The notes under the pieces: model-generated | The model's input: only the letters and a program-made list of their open reading frames with translations | What the model was told of the DNA's origin: nothing | The model's database searches: none | Position numbers and translations under genes: made by a program | Part shown: one piece after another, positions 8,362 to 15,516 of the stretch | Layout of the letters: the number at the start of each line of letters is the position of its first letter | Numbering within the stretch: position 1 is the stretch's first letter | NCBI GenBank assembly: GCA_910584955.1 | Contig: CAJUDC010000018.1 | Span: 1-25,917, forward strand | Length of the DNA stretch: 25,917 nt | From: an uncultured Paraprevotella sp. | Lineage (GTDB): Bacteria; Bacteroidota; Bacteroidia; Bacteroidales; Bacteroidaceae | Direction of reading: 5' to 3'

Positions 8362-8920
8362 ATCTTAATTGTATGAAATCCTAGTGAAAATGGCGTATTT
8401 TCGCCAATCGCCCCTATCATCACCGGGAAACGCCCCACCCTCTAACACAAAAGCATCACAGTCACGGACGCATCTGTCTCCGTAGAAACATAATGCAACG
8501 ACAAGGCCGGGCAAAGAAAGAATATAGAACCGGAAAAAAGACTAAACAGAGCGCCGTAGACCAAACTTTTCCGGCCTGCGGAAAACAACTTCAGTTCACA
8601 CCTTGTTTTCGACACATCCCGACACGATTTCGACACAACACGGTTTAATCTGCCCGAATCTCGGTTTTCAATTATATTATCAAGAGCAAATGGGCAACAT
8701 TTATGCTAAATGGCAACCCAATTCTCCGGTATCAGATCCATTGTTGTATTCTCAAACGTATTTACCACTGCTCATTGGCATAAACTCTAGAGACCTGAGT
8801 AAGACCAACCCTATGACGAATAATAGGTTTAGGAAAAACAAAAAAATTCCCTCCGCACTGTGCTATATCTGTTCACAATCTGTAATCCTCTGCTTAAGGA
8901 TAATTCTTATACCTTATCCA
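8362..8920. other. Intergenic stretch without a convincing gene; small repeats
   Basis: No open frame here looks like a real protein. Visible structure includes a small perfect hairpin, TGGCG tatttt CGCCA, at 8391-8406. There are also three copies of CGACAC at 8610, 8620 and 8631, spaced 10-11 bp. From about 8650 onward base composition becomes AT-rich. The part nearest 8920 is probably the decayed body of the glycosyltransferase that starts at 9082 on the minus strand: a fragment reading SSGKYV followed by RI and MD-like codons recalls the GT2 DxD region, but in shifted frames. Confidence 0.45.
8610..8636. repeat. Three phased CGACAC hexamers
   Basis: CGACAC occurs at 8610-8615, 8620-8625 and 8631-8636. 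The outer two lie in the longer repeat TTTCGACACA. The spacing of 10 and 11 bp places them on the same face of the helix, which could suit a protein-binding array. It may also be chance. Confidence 0.3.
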
Positions 8921-9082
8921 TTAATCTTCAAAAGAGCGCATCACACGGAGCGTATCATCAGTAGAACCATCATCCACTAGCACCAAGTCAAACTCCATAT
9001 AGGTTTGATTCAAAGTGCTTGTTATAGCTTCTCCTACGAAACACTCCGCATCATACGCACATGATAATATACTAACGTCCAT
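8921..9082 (-). pseudogene. Remnant of a family 2 glycosyltransferase (N-terminal 53 residues)
   Basis: From ATG at 9080-9082 the minus strand encodes MDVSILSCAYDAECFVGEAI, then TLNQTY and LVLVDDGSTDDTL, and stops at TAA (8921-8923) after 53 residues. This is the unmistakable start of a GT-A fold family 2 glycosyltransferase: the beta-strand VSILSCAYD and the nucleotide-binding VDDGSTDD. Full-length members have about 250-330 residues. Beyond the stop, all three minus-strand frames are broken, with only scattered matches, so the gene has decayed through substitutions and indels. Its start overlaps the end of the upstream lipoprotein gene by 11 bases, which indicates that the two were once an operon. 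Confidence 0.8.
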
Positions 9083-10112
9083 GTACATTCTTTTTAATGA
9101 TATTCTTTATATCGATTTCCAATATCTGAAAATCCAGTCTTTTAGGCGTAAATCCTATCAGATAGATACAATCCATACGGAGCAATACATTTCCCGAAAA
9201 GTGCGTTACGCAATGCTCATTTATCGTTCCATCATCACTAAAAGGACATAAATCCGGCATACCCGGAATAGAATATTTCAATAGATGCTTGCCCGATTGA
9301 CGACTATACACATTCACTACACCCGCCTCATAACCGTCACGAAACACATAAATCACATTATCGCCTATAGTACCTACATAATCACCCAGCTCTCCTGCCT
9401 CTTTACTTTTCACAGGAGGTTTACATCCCATTTCCAACGAGTCTAGATAATCCTTTTTCCCATAATAATCGCCTGGCATATCCACATAATCCGACAGTTC
9501 CTCTACATGTTTATCAGAAAGCCGAAACCGAAAAAAAGAAAATGTATGTATATCCGCAAGACTGCATACTCGACCCGAATCTTGTGGTATTCCCCTTATA
9601 TTTAAGTAAAACGGTTCCGAAAGACTACAAGTACAATCGATACAAGTATCTATAGGAAGTGAATAACTTTTTATGTCGCCCTCACCGTCCGAATGCATAC
9701 TTATCACTTCCATCCCACGATCATTAAATATGTATAACGAGTCACCATATAAATGTATCATACCATATTGAATCCGAGGAATATCCAATACACGCCGATA
9801 TATCTCACGGCAGCCCTCATACGCCGCCACAACCAACGGATCACCACCAGCTATATAAAATCGTCCTTGTCCGTCTGTGTCAAAGCCCGAAATAGTCAGG
9901 CTATGAGAAGGTATATCCGCAAAACAGGGAATAGCCTTCTTGCCCGTATAAGGGAAATGCCAAATCCTGACATCGGACTCTTGCACCTTTGCACTATCTT
10001 GACCTTGTTCCTTTCCCCCAATTTTTGATTGTCGAGTATCCTTTTTGGGTATTTCCGCGCAAGACAGACAAAGAAATGTTATAAGTAAAAAATAAAATTG
10101 CAGGATTTTCAT
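9072..10112 (-). CDS. Lipoprotein, predicted beta-propeller (BF3164/6-bladed type)
   Basis: This is a 346-residue secreted lipoprotein of unknown function. The N-terminus ILQFYFLLITFLCLSC is a type II signal with lipobox L-S-C and lipidated Cys18. The rest is rich in short beta-strand patterns such as FDTDGQGRFYIAGG, GDSLYIFND and VGTIGDNVIYVFRDG. These recall the TolB-like or six-bladed propeller lipoproteins frequent in Bacteroides, but no signature is decisive. A CIDCTC cluster near the middle is unusual. AGAAGG lies before the ATG, and a TATCTTTG box is found about 130 bases upstream. The gene sits in an AT-rich stretch and overlaps a broken glycosyltransferase, so it may be a survivor of a decaying cluster. 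Confidence 0.7.
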   Translation of the reverse strand: MKILQFYFLLITFLCLSCAEIPKKDTRQSKIGGKEQGQDSAKVQESDVRIWHFPYTGKKAIPCFADIPSHSLTISGFDTDGQGRFYIAGGDPLVVAAYEGCREIYRRVLDIPRIQYGMIHLYGDSLYIFNDRGMEVISMHSDGEGDIKSYSLPIDTCIDCTCSLSEPFYLNIRGIPQDSGRVCSLADIHTFSFFRFRLSDKHVEELSDYVDMPGDYYGKKDYLDSLEMGCKPPVKSKEAGELGDYVGTIGDNVIYVFRDGYEAGVVNVYSRQSGKHLLKYSIPGMPDLCPFSDDGTINEHCVTHFSGNVLLRMDCIYLIGFTPKRLDFQILEIDIKNIIKKNVHGR

Positions 10113-10776
10113 TTTAACCTTCTATTTAGGAATTGATTTTAACGAATAAAAAACACTATTATTATTGTGGTAAGGGGATTGTCATATAAACTCTCCCTTT
10201 GAATTAAACATTCAATATACAAATAAATCTAAACCTCCTAAACAAAGATACAGGAAAAACTCATATCGATTCCATTTTATAAATAATATTTTTCAAACAA
10301 ATTAGTCAAAGACCAATATAGCGACTAAAATAATAATGACTGTAAACAACTATCATAATCAATCACCCCTTTTAAACAATTTGTATATAACAAAGGTTCG
10401 CCGTATTTGAGAAGAACATTTCACTTATACAATAAACAAAGCTACCACTACACATTGTCCGTAGCCGGACCTACCACTAATTGATAAACGGATTATTCTC
10501 ATCCTATATAAATAAGACCGAAGAAAACCCCATTATAGCCAGTACCGATAGGTTCAGTAATAATACAGAATTATCCAGCAGAAAGATCAAGATTATCATT
10601 TAAAACTTAAGGTACACTACAATCATCTAGTACATACCATAAACACACCTTACCCCATAAAAACCTTTGGGATAATCAAATAGGAAGAGATTGACGAGGA
10701 TGTCATACACACAACATCCCCAAAAAAGAAAAGAATATATAAATCTTTTTCCATACTTTTACGTCTTATAAGCAGA
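10113..10776. other. AT-rich intergenic region, essentially empty
   Basis: About 660 bases separate the divergent lipoprotein and sigma-factor genes. I see no protein-coding gene. There is a minus-strand promoter (10243-10250) and a possible seven-codon leader ORF for the lipoprotein (10162-10185). A small inverted repeat GGATGT/ACATCC lies at 10698-10719, and a weak plus-strand TACTTTTA at 10754-10761 could be a -7 box for the sigma gene. Confidence 0.5.
10243..10250 (-). promoter_or_regulatory. Probable lipoprotein promoter, -7 box TATCTTTG
   Basis: On the minus strand this is an exact TATCTTTG, followed by TTTAGGAGG. It lies about 130 bases upstream of the lipoprotein ATG, and no exact -33 TTTG is present. 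The leader would include a tiny reading frame (MTIPLPQ) with a good GGGAGAG ribosome site. Confidence 0.5.
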
Positions 10777-11322
10777 ATGACTTATCAACAACTTATGAAA
10801 TTTACCTTACGAACCTCATCTGTAAAAGACGACAAGCTGAGCCGCATACTGGAAGAAGAACGTCCTCATCTGTTGCAGTACGCCTGCTATCGCCTCGGTA
10901 GTCTGGAGGATGCCGAAGACGCCGTACAGGATCTCTTCCTCCAGCTCCACAGCCGTCCCTCTGCCGATACGGCACCGGATCACTGGCAACGCTTTGTGTA
11001 TCGAAGCCTGCGAAATCTATGCACCGACCGACTACGTCGCAACCATGTACCGCTCATCCCGCTGGACCAACTACCGGATATGTGCGAAGAACCGCCCTCC
11101 GACTTCGACCAAGAGGTGCGTATCATCCTATCGCTGCTGGCAACCCTGCCCGATGAACAGGCCGAAGTAATCCGTCTACGCTTCTACGGCAACAAGAGTT
11201 TTGCGGAAATCAGCCTGCTGCTCGATGCACCGCTACCCACCATAAAATCGCGCTTCCGCTACGGACTTGAAAAAATAAAAAGCGGTTTGCTCCGCTCACC
11301 CCACCTTTCCATTCACTCCTAA
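10777..11322 (+). CDS. ECF-type RNA polymerase sigma factor
   Basis: This alternative sigma factor redirects RNA polymerase and is presumably held inactive by the next gene's product. The protein has 181 residues, normal for the ECF group. Region 2 is seen in LLQYACYRLGSLEDAEDAVQ (DAEDAVQDLFLQL motif) and region 4 in LATLPDEQAEVIRLRF followed by KSFAEISLLL and TIKSRFRYGLEKI, the HTH that reads the -35 element. An alternative ATG lies at 10795 (MKFTLR). If TACTTTTA at 10754-10761 is the -7 box, that later start would leave a more normal leader. The anti-sigma gene follows after 12 bases, so the pair forms one unit. Confidence 0.9.
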   Translation: MTYQQLMKFTLRTSSVKDDKLSRILEEERPHLLQYACYRLGSLEDAEDAVQDLFLQLHSRPSADTAPDHWQRFVYRSLRNLCTDRLRRNHVPLIPLDQLPDMCEEPPSDFDQEVRIILSLLATLPDEQAEVIRLRFYGNKSFAEISLLLDAPLPTIKSRFRYGLEKIKSGLLRSPHLSIHS

Positions 11323-11334
11323 AAAACAACTTAT

Positions 11335-12600
11335 ATGACATGCGAAGAATTTAAAAACCAAGTTATCGAACATCTCGATGCGAACAGCCCTCTTTCCCTG
11401 AATGCCGAATGCGAGGCACATAAAGCCGGATGCCCCGATTGTGCGCGCTATTTCGACGAAATGACAGCCACCGCCATGTTATTGCGTCCCCGACACTCTC
11501 CTTTGCAACAACATGCCGCCCGACCTTCTCGGCGCCCGGTCTTCCGCAAGCGACTGATGCAGATAGCTGCCGCTATAACCGTTTTTCTATGCGGAGTTGG
11601 CGTAGGACTGAGCAATCTTTTTTCTACCCGGGCACAGGCCGAACGTACAATGTCGCTTCATCTGGAGCACTTCACGCACAATCTGAGCAGTGTAGGCAAT
11701 TATTTGATTTCGTTTGAAGTACGCGCCCTACCCGATGAAAATTTTTCTACACTGGATCCTGAGGCTGATTTCATACCGATGCAGATGCAGGTGATGCATC
11801 AAAACGACTCTCTTTTCTGGCGACTGGAAAAAGCCGGAGGTCGCACCGTCGTCTTTGATGGCAAGGCACAATATTTATGGACCGGCAACGGCATAAGAAT
11901 AAAAGGACCACGCGACGCCGGTTTTGTAGAAGAACGATTTCAGCCTGAAAATCTGCTGAAACAGCAAGCCTTGCTACTGCCTCATACGGAACAAGCCGAC
12001 ACGCGGATGACATACACCGACTCCACCGTCGTACTCACCACCTGCGGACAACAGGACGGTGCATGGGAAGGTCCCGGCACATACCGTATCGTCACAGCAT
12101 TTGTAAAAGCCACCGGTCTGCTCTGCCGGATGGAAGTATGGCTGAAGCATCAGGGACGGGAGATACAGATGCTACGCAGCACAGACATCCGGTACAACCT
12201 ACCGTTGAACCGGGTCGATATAGTTCGACTTCCAGAAAGCAACGGAACGGAATGGCAGGATGTAGCCTTACCGAGAATAACCCGGCGGAATACGCTGAAA
12301 ACACTGCAAAAAGAAACTGCCACAGAAGCTGCCCGACGCATTATGAATGCCCTCATCGCCAACCGGCCGCAAGATGCCGACAAGGCTTTATACTATTACC
12401 GCCCGCACCTCAGCCGACTGTGCAAACAACTGCAAGGATGCAGCGTATCCGACTTCAGTGCTCCCGTGACAAGGAAAGACTATCCCGGCGTATTCGTATC
12501 CTACCGGCTGACCTCACCCGACGGTCAAACGACAACCGGGCACCTGGCTCTCCGACGCGACAACGACCAACGCATCTGGACACTGGACGGCGGCCTATAA
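11335..12600 (+). CDS. Zinc-type transmembrane anti-sigma factor with large periplasmic domain
   Basis: The product probably sequesters the upstream ECF sigma factor and releases it on an envelope signal. Of 421 residues, 1-70 are cytoplasmic and carry His29-x3-Cys33-x2-Cys36 (AHKAGCPDC), the HxxxCxxC zinc-anti-sigma motif. One membrane helix spans about 74-96 (LMQIAAAITVFLCGVGVG). The remaining 320 residues are periplasmic. Roughly 105-290 is rich in beta-strands with a pattern resembling LolA/RseB-type lipid or lipoprotein sensors (SLFWRLEKAGGRTVVFDGKA). The last 90 residues (from AARRIMNALIANRPQDADKA) could be an NTF2-like domain. Typical ECF anti-sigma factors of Bacteroides PULs are FecR-like, so this is a different type. 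The domain calls beyond the zinc motif are inference. Confidence 0.8.
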   Translation: MTCEEFKNQVIEHLDANSPLSLNAECEAHKAGCPDCARYFDEMTATAMLLRPRHSPLQQHAARPSRRPVFRKRLMQIAAAITVFLCGVGVGLSNLFSTRAQAERTMSLHLEHFTHNLSSVGNYLISFEVRALPDENFSTLDPEADFIPMQMQVMHQNDSLFWRLEKAGGRTVVFDGKAQYLWTGNGIRIKGPRDAGFVEERFQPENLLKQQALLLPHTEQADTRMTYTDSTVVLTTCGQQDGAWEGPGTYRIVTAFVKATGLLCRMEVWLKHQGREIQMLRSTDIRYNLPLNRVDIVRLPESNGTEWQDVALPRITRRNTLKTLQKETATEAARRIMNALIANRPQDADKALYYYRPHLSRLCKQLQGCSVSDFSAPVTRKDYPGVFVSYRLTSPDGQTTTGHLALRRDNDQRIWTLDGGL

Positions 12601-12623
12601 CTCCCCATTGTTTTTCATGTTCC

Positions 12624-12680
12624 GGGCACCTTTGTTGCCCACAAAACGGCAGACGAATCTCATCGGATTTCGTCTGCCGT
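12624..12680 (+). terminator. Two stem-loops after the anti-sigma gene; possible terminator and operator
   Basis: GGGCA (12624-12628) pairs with TGCCC (12636-12640). Next, ACGGCAGACGAA (12646-12657) pairs perfectly with TTCGTCTGCCGT (12669-12680) around an 11-base loop. No T-run follows on the plus strand, whereas on the minus strand the stem is followed by TTTTGT. The second dyad overlaps the -33 region of the next promoter, so it could instead be an operator. Confidence 0.55.
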
Positions 12681-12703
12681 CTCAAAAAATCTGTGTATCT
12701 TTG
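12673..12703 (+). promoter_or_regulatory. Promoter of the membrane AraC-type regulator
   Basis: TATCTTTG at 12696-12703 is an exact Bacteroides -7 box, with TCTG at 12673-12676 as a near -33 element 19 bp upstream. It lies about 33 bases before the ATG at 12737 and supports that start rather than earlier in-frame ATGs, which would precede the promoter. Confidence 0.65.
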
Positions 12704-12736
12704 CCTCTGTCAGTCTTCCTTTTACTGAAACAAGCC

Positions 12737-15418
12737 ATGAAAACACAGTCATATCTCCGGGTGATATCGGCAAGAGCAACTTTACTGGCAGGGTTCCTAC
12801 TATCTTATGCTCTTGTCATTGCGCAACCTTATTTCGCGCACCGATTCACCATGAATGACGGCATTTGCGGAAACGAAATAAGAAGTATCGTGCAAGACAA
12901 CAAAGGCTTTCTGTGGTTAGCTACGGACAATGGTCTCTGCCGGTTCGACGGACACCGGTTCCATACTTTGAAAGGAGAGGTCATTAATTCCGACGAAATC
13001 AATTGTCTTTATGCCGAACCCAACAATCCCATTTTGTGGATCGGCACGCCACGTGACGGCTTGTACCGATTTAACTACATGAACGATAAATGGAAAACCT
13101 TCCGGCATCACCCCGACAGCCTGCATTCCATCAGCGACAATTCCGTTACCTGTCTGGCTCCTGCTTCTGACGGTCGGTTATGGATCGCCACCTATTGGGG
13201 TGGAATCAGTAAATACGATTCCCGAACAGGACATTTTGAGCGTTTCAACAAACGAATATGGCCCGGATTGCCTAGCGACCAAACCTGGATGGTGGCAGAA
13301 CCGGGTGACGGGAATCTTTACATCGGACACGTATACGACGGCCTCAGTATCGTAAATCTTTTCAATCACACCGTACGTAATTTTAAATACAACGACGGAA
13401 GCGGCTTCCCGTCCAACAATGTCTATTGTCTGCACCGCGACAACAAGGGCCATATCTGGACAGGCACCAAAGACGGTCTGGTGCTCATCGATGCCTCCAC
13501 AGGGCGTTTAAAAGATTATGGGAAATGTCTACCGCTTCTGGCAGACGCCATTTACGGCATCGAAGAAATCAATGGCAAAGAATTATGGGTGACAACCGAA
13601 TCCTCACAAATCGTCGTCATTTCCCTGGCCCATGATGTATGGAACCCCGACAGCACGTCCTTTTCCTCTTTTTTATTACCCCAATGCGCAGATCATAAGA
13701 CGATCATACGTACGCTATTTAAAGACACTTTCGGGAACGTATGGGTTGCCGGCAACGGTAGCGGGCTGAATTTCTATTCACACCGGAGACCTTTATTCCA
13801 TACCACCCGCAATAGCGGATTGGCAGACAGCCTAAAAAGTGTGCATTTAAACGGCAACGACTGGTATATAGTAGACGGATGTGATCTGTATGTATCAGGA
13901 AAAAACGAGAAAAATATGCTTTTGTTGCACCGTTCCGAAATACATGACCTGGCCCTTTTAGGAACAGACCGTATCATGGTAGCGTCCAACCAAGGCATCG
14001 ACATCATCGACAGCGACAATCGACAAACTGTAGAAACGCTTAATTGTCCGGTCAATTGGGTATGGAGCGTTCGTTCCGATGACGAAGGCAACATTTGGGC
14101 CGGTACATACGGTGGCGGACTTTATATCTACAACAGCAACCACAAACTCATACATCAGTTCAATACCCGTACCTCGTTCCCTTCGAATATCATCAACGAC
14201 CTGACGACTGACAGCCGCCGGCGTATCTGGGTTGCAACCGGTAAAGGGGTGGTAGGTTTTACGGGAGAAGGATCTGATGCTTTTATCGTCTACGATGCTT
14301 CGTCAGGATTGCAAAACGAGCATATCCTGGCCATAACGGAGGATCTGCAGCATAATATCTGGTGCAGCACGAAAACCGGAATCAGCTGTATCCGCCCTAA
14401 CCGCGAGGTCCTTAATTACAGTTGGAACGACGGGATTCCGTCGGACGGATTCGTGCATGGCCGTGTAAAGCGGAGCCAAGAAGGCAAGATCACTTTCGGC
14501 ACACGATATAAAATGTGCTCTTTCTTTCCCGAACAGCTTCTAAACAGCACAGACACCCCAAGGGCGTTCATCACACATATCACCCTGCCGGCTACATGGA
14601 CAGACAGTCTGACCAACGAACAGAGGCTCGCGGTACATGACACACTTGGCATCACACTACCTTATCAGAAAAACACATTTACCGTAAACTTCAGTACCGC
14701 CGATTATGCTTTATCCGCACAAACCCGCTATTCCTATCGGCTGAAAGGGTTGACCGATATATGGACACTGGATGACGGTACCTACCAAGCTACTTATCAC
14801 CACATTCCTCCGGGACAATACCTATTTGAATTAAGAGCGGGTACAAAAGGACAGACGTGGTCTGCCGCTACTATCGCATTACCGGTGCAAATCACTCCAC
14901 CTTGGTGGCTTACGAATTGGGCTAAGAGCCTTTATTTGCTGACTGCACTCATCTTAGCCGGTACTCTTCTCTATTTCTGGCATCAAAAGACCTATCTGGA
15001 GGGGTTGATCCGCTCACGAAAGATGGAATTCGATGCCTCCAACAACGTTAACAGAGCCGATAACACTAATGGACTTAATCCCAAAGACCAAGAATTCGTA
15101 GCTCAGATAACCCGTATTCTAGAGCAGCATCTTTCGTCGGAAAAACTGGATGTGAACTTCCTGGCCTCAGAAATGTGCATGAGCCCGTCAAACCTGTACC
15201 GCCGCATGAAAGCAACCACCCATCTGTCTAGCGCTGAATTTATACGCAAAACACGCATACGCCGAGCCGAACAGCTCATGCACTCTGGCAAATATACGCT
15301 GACAGAAATAGGAGAGCAAGTAGGCTACACCACTCCCGAAACGTTCAGAAAAGCTTTCAAGGAAGAATTCGGTGTGACACCTTCCGCTTACATGAAAGCA
15401 TTGCGAAAACCGGTTTAA
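12737..15418 (+). CDS. Membrane-spanning one-component regulator: periplasmic propeller, Y_Y_Y, TM, AraC HTH
   Basis: This is a predicted glycan sensor that directly controls transcription. The 893-residue protein has a signal sequence (residues 1-30, LLAGFLLSYALVIAQ). A long array of two-component-regulator propeller repeats follows, for example SIVQDNKGFLWLATDNGLCR and HIWTGTKDGLVLID. A Y_Y_Y domain lies around 650-715 (YSYRLKGLTDIWTLDDG), one membrane helix around 723-748 (WAKSLYLLTALILAGTLLYF), and a C-terminal AraC HTH from about 785 (LDVNFLASEMCMSPSNLYRR, GYTTPETFRKAFKEEFG). Hybrid two-component proteins of Bacteroides share the first and last parts but carry a histidine kinase and receiver between them and are about 1300-1450 residues. 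Here the membrane and HTH are joined by only about 35 residues. The gene directly precedes the GH43 operon, its likely target. Confidence 0.9.
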   Translation: MKTQSYLRVISARATLLAGFLLSYALVIAQPYFAHRFTMNDGICGNEIRSIVQDNKGFLWLATDNGLCRFDGHRFHTLKGEVINSDEINCLYAEPNNPILWIGTPRDGLYRFNYMNDKWKTFRHHPDSLHSISDNSVTCLAPASDGRLWIATYWGGISKYDSRTGHFERFNKRIWPGLPSDQTWMVAEPGDGNLYIGHVYDGLSIVNLFNHTVRNFKYNDGSGFPSNNVYCLHRDNKGHIWTGTKDGLVLIDASTGRLKDYGKCLPLLADAIYGIEEINGKELWVTTESSQIVVISLAHDVWNPDSTSFSSFLLPQCADHKTIIRTLFKDTFGNVWVAGNGSGLNFYSHRRPLFHTTRNSGLADSLKSVHLNGNDWYIVDGCDLYVSGKNEKNMLLLHRSEIHDLALLGTDRIMVASNQGIDIIDSDNRQTVETLNCPVNWVWSVRSDDEGNIWAGTYGGGLYIYNSNHKLIHQFNTRTSFPSNIINDLTTDSRRRIWVATGKGVVGFTGEGSDAFIVYDASSGLQNEHILAITEDLQHNIWCSTKTGISCIRPNREVLNYSWNDGIPSDGFVHGRVKRSQEGKITFGTRYKMCSFFPEQLLNSTDTPRAFITHITLPATWTDSLTNEQRLAVHDTLGITLPYQKNTFTVNFSTADYALSAQTRYSYRLKGLTDIWTLDDGTYQATYHHIPPGQYLFELRAGTKGQTWSAATIALPVQITPPWWLTNWAKSLYLLTALILAGTLLYFWHQKTYLEGLIRSRKMEFDASNNVNRADNTNGLNPKDQEFVAQITRILEQHLSSEKLDVNFLASEMCMSPSNLYRRMKATTHLSSAEFIRKTRIRRAEQLMHSGKYTLTEIGEQVGYTTPETFRKAFKEEFGVTPSAYMKALRKPV

Positions 15419-15423
15419 TCTGC

Positions 15424-15497
15424 TATTTTGCAAGGTTTATTCGTGTATTTGCATGATTTCATCCGTAAAGACACGCGGTAATGTGCGTATTTTTGCA
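15424..15497 (+). promoter_or_regulatory. Promoter and phased TATTT(T)GCA repeats before the GH43 operon
   Basis: TATTTTTG at 15488-15495 is an exact TAnnTTTG -7 box, 22 bases before the GH43 ATG, without a good -33 TTTG. Three related words occur in the short spacer: TATTTTGCA (15424-15432), TATTTGCA (15446-15453) and TATTTTTGCA (15488-15497). Their right ends are 21 and 44 bp apart, near two and four helical turns. A weak core promoter with repeats upstream is what an AraC-type activator would be expected to need. Confidence 0.5.
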
Positions 15498-15516
15498 TCA
15501 ATAAACTTTAAAACAC

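Noticed and set aside
8442..8636. 64-codon minus-strand frame with a hydrophobic middle
   Set aside because: No ribosome site or promoter was seen, and part of it is built from the CGACAC repeats. I could not support it as a gene.
8603..8980. 125-codon plus-strand open frame
   Set aside because: It runs antisense through the glycosyltransferase remnant, so its openness is explained by decayed coding sequence on the other strand.
10650..10754. 34-codon hydrophobic minus-strand frame (MEKDLYILFFFGDVV...)
   Set aside because: It overlaps the probable sigma promoter, has no clear ribosome site, and AT-rich DNA easily gives such frames. It is kept only as a remote possibility of a small membrane peptide.
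12608..12736. Earlier in-frame start for the membrane regulator
   Set aside because: It would begin before the TATCTTTG promoter and read through the dyad. The proper signal sequence starts at the ATG at 12737.
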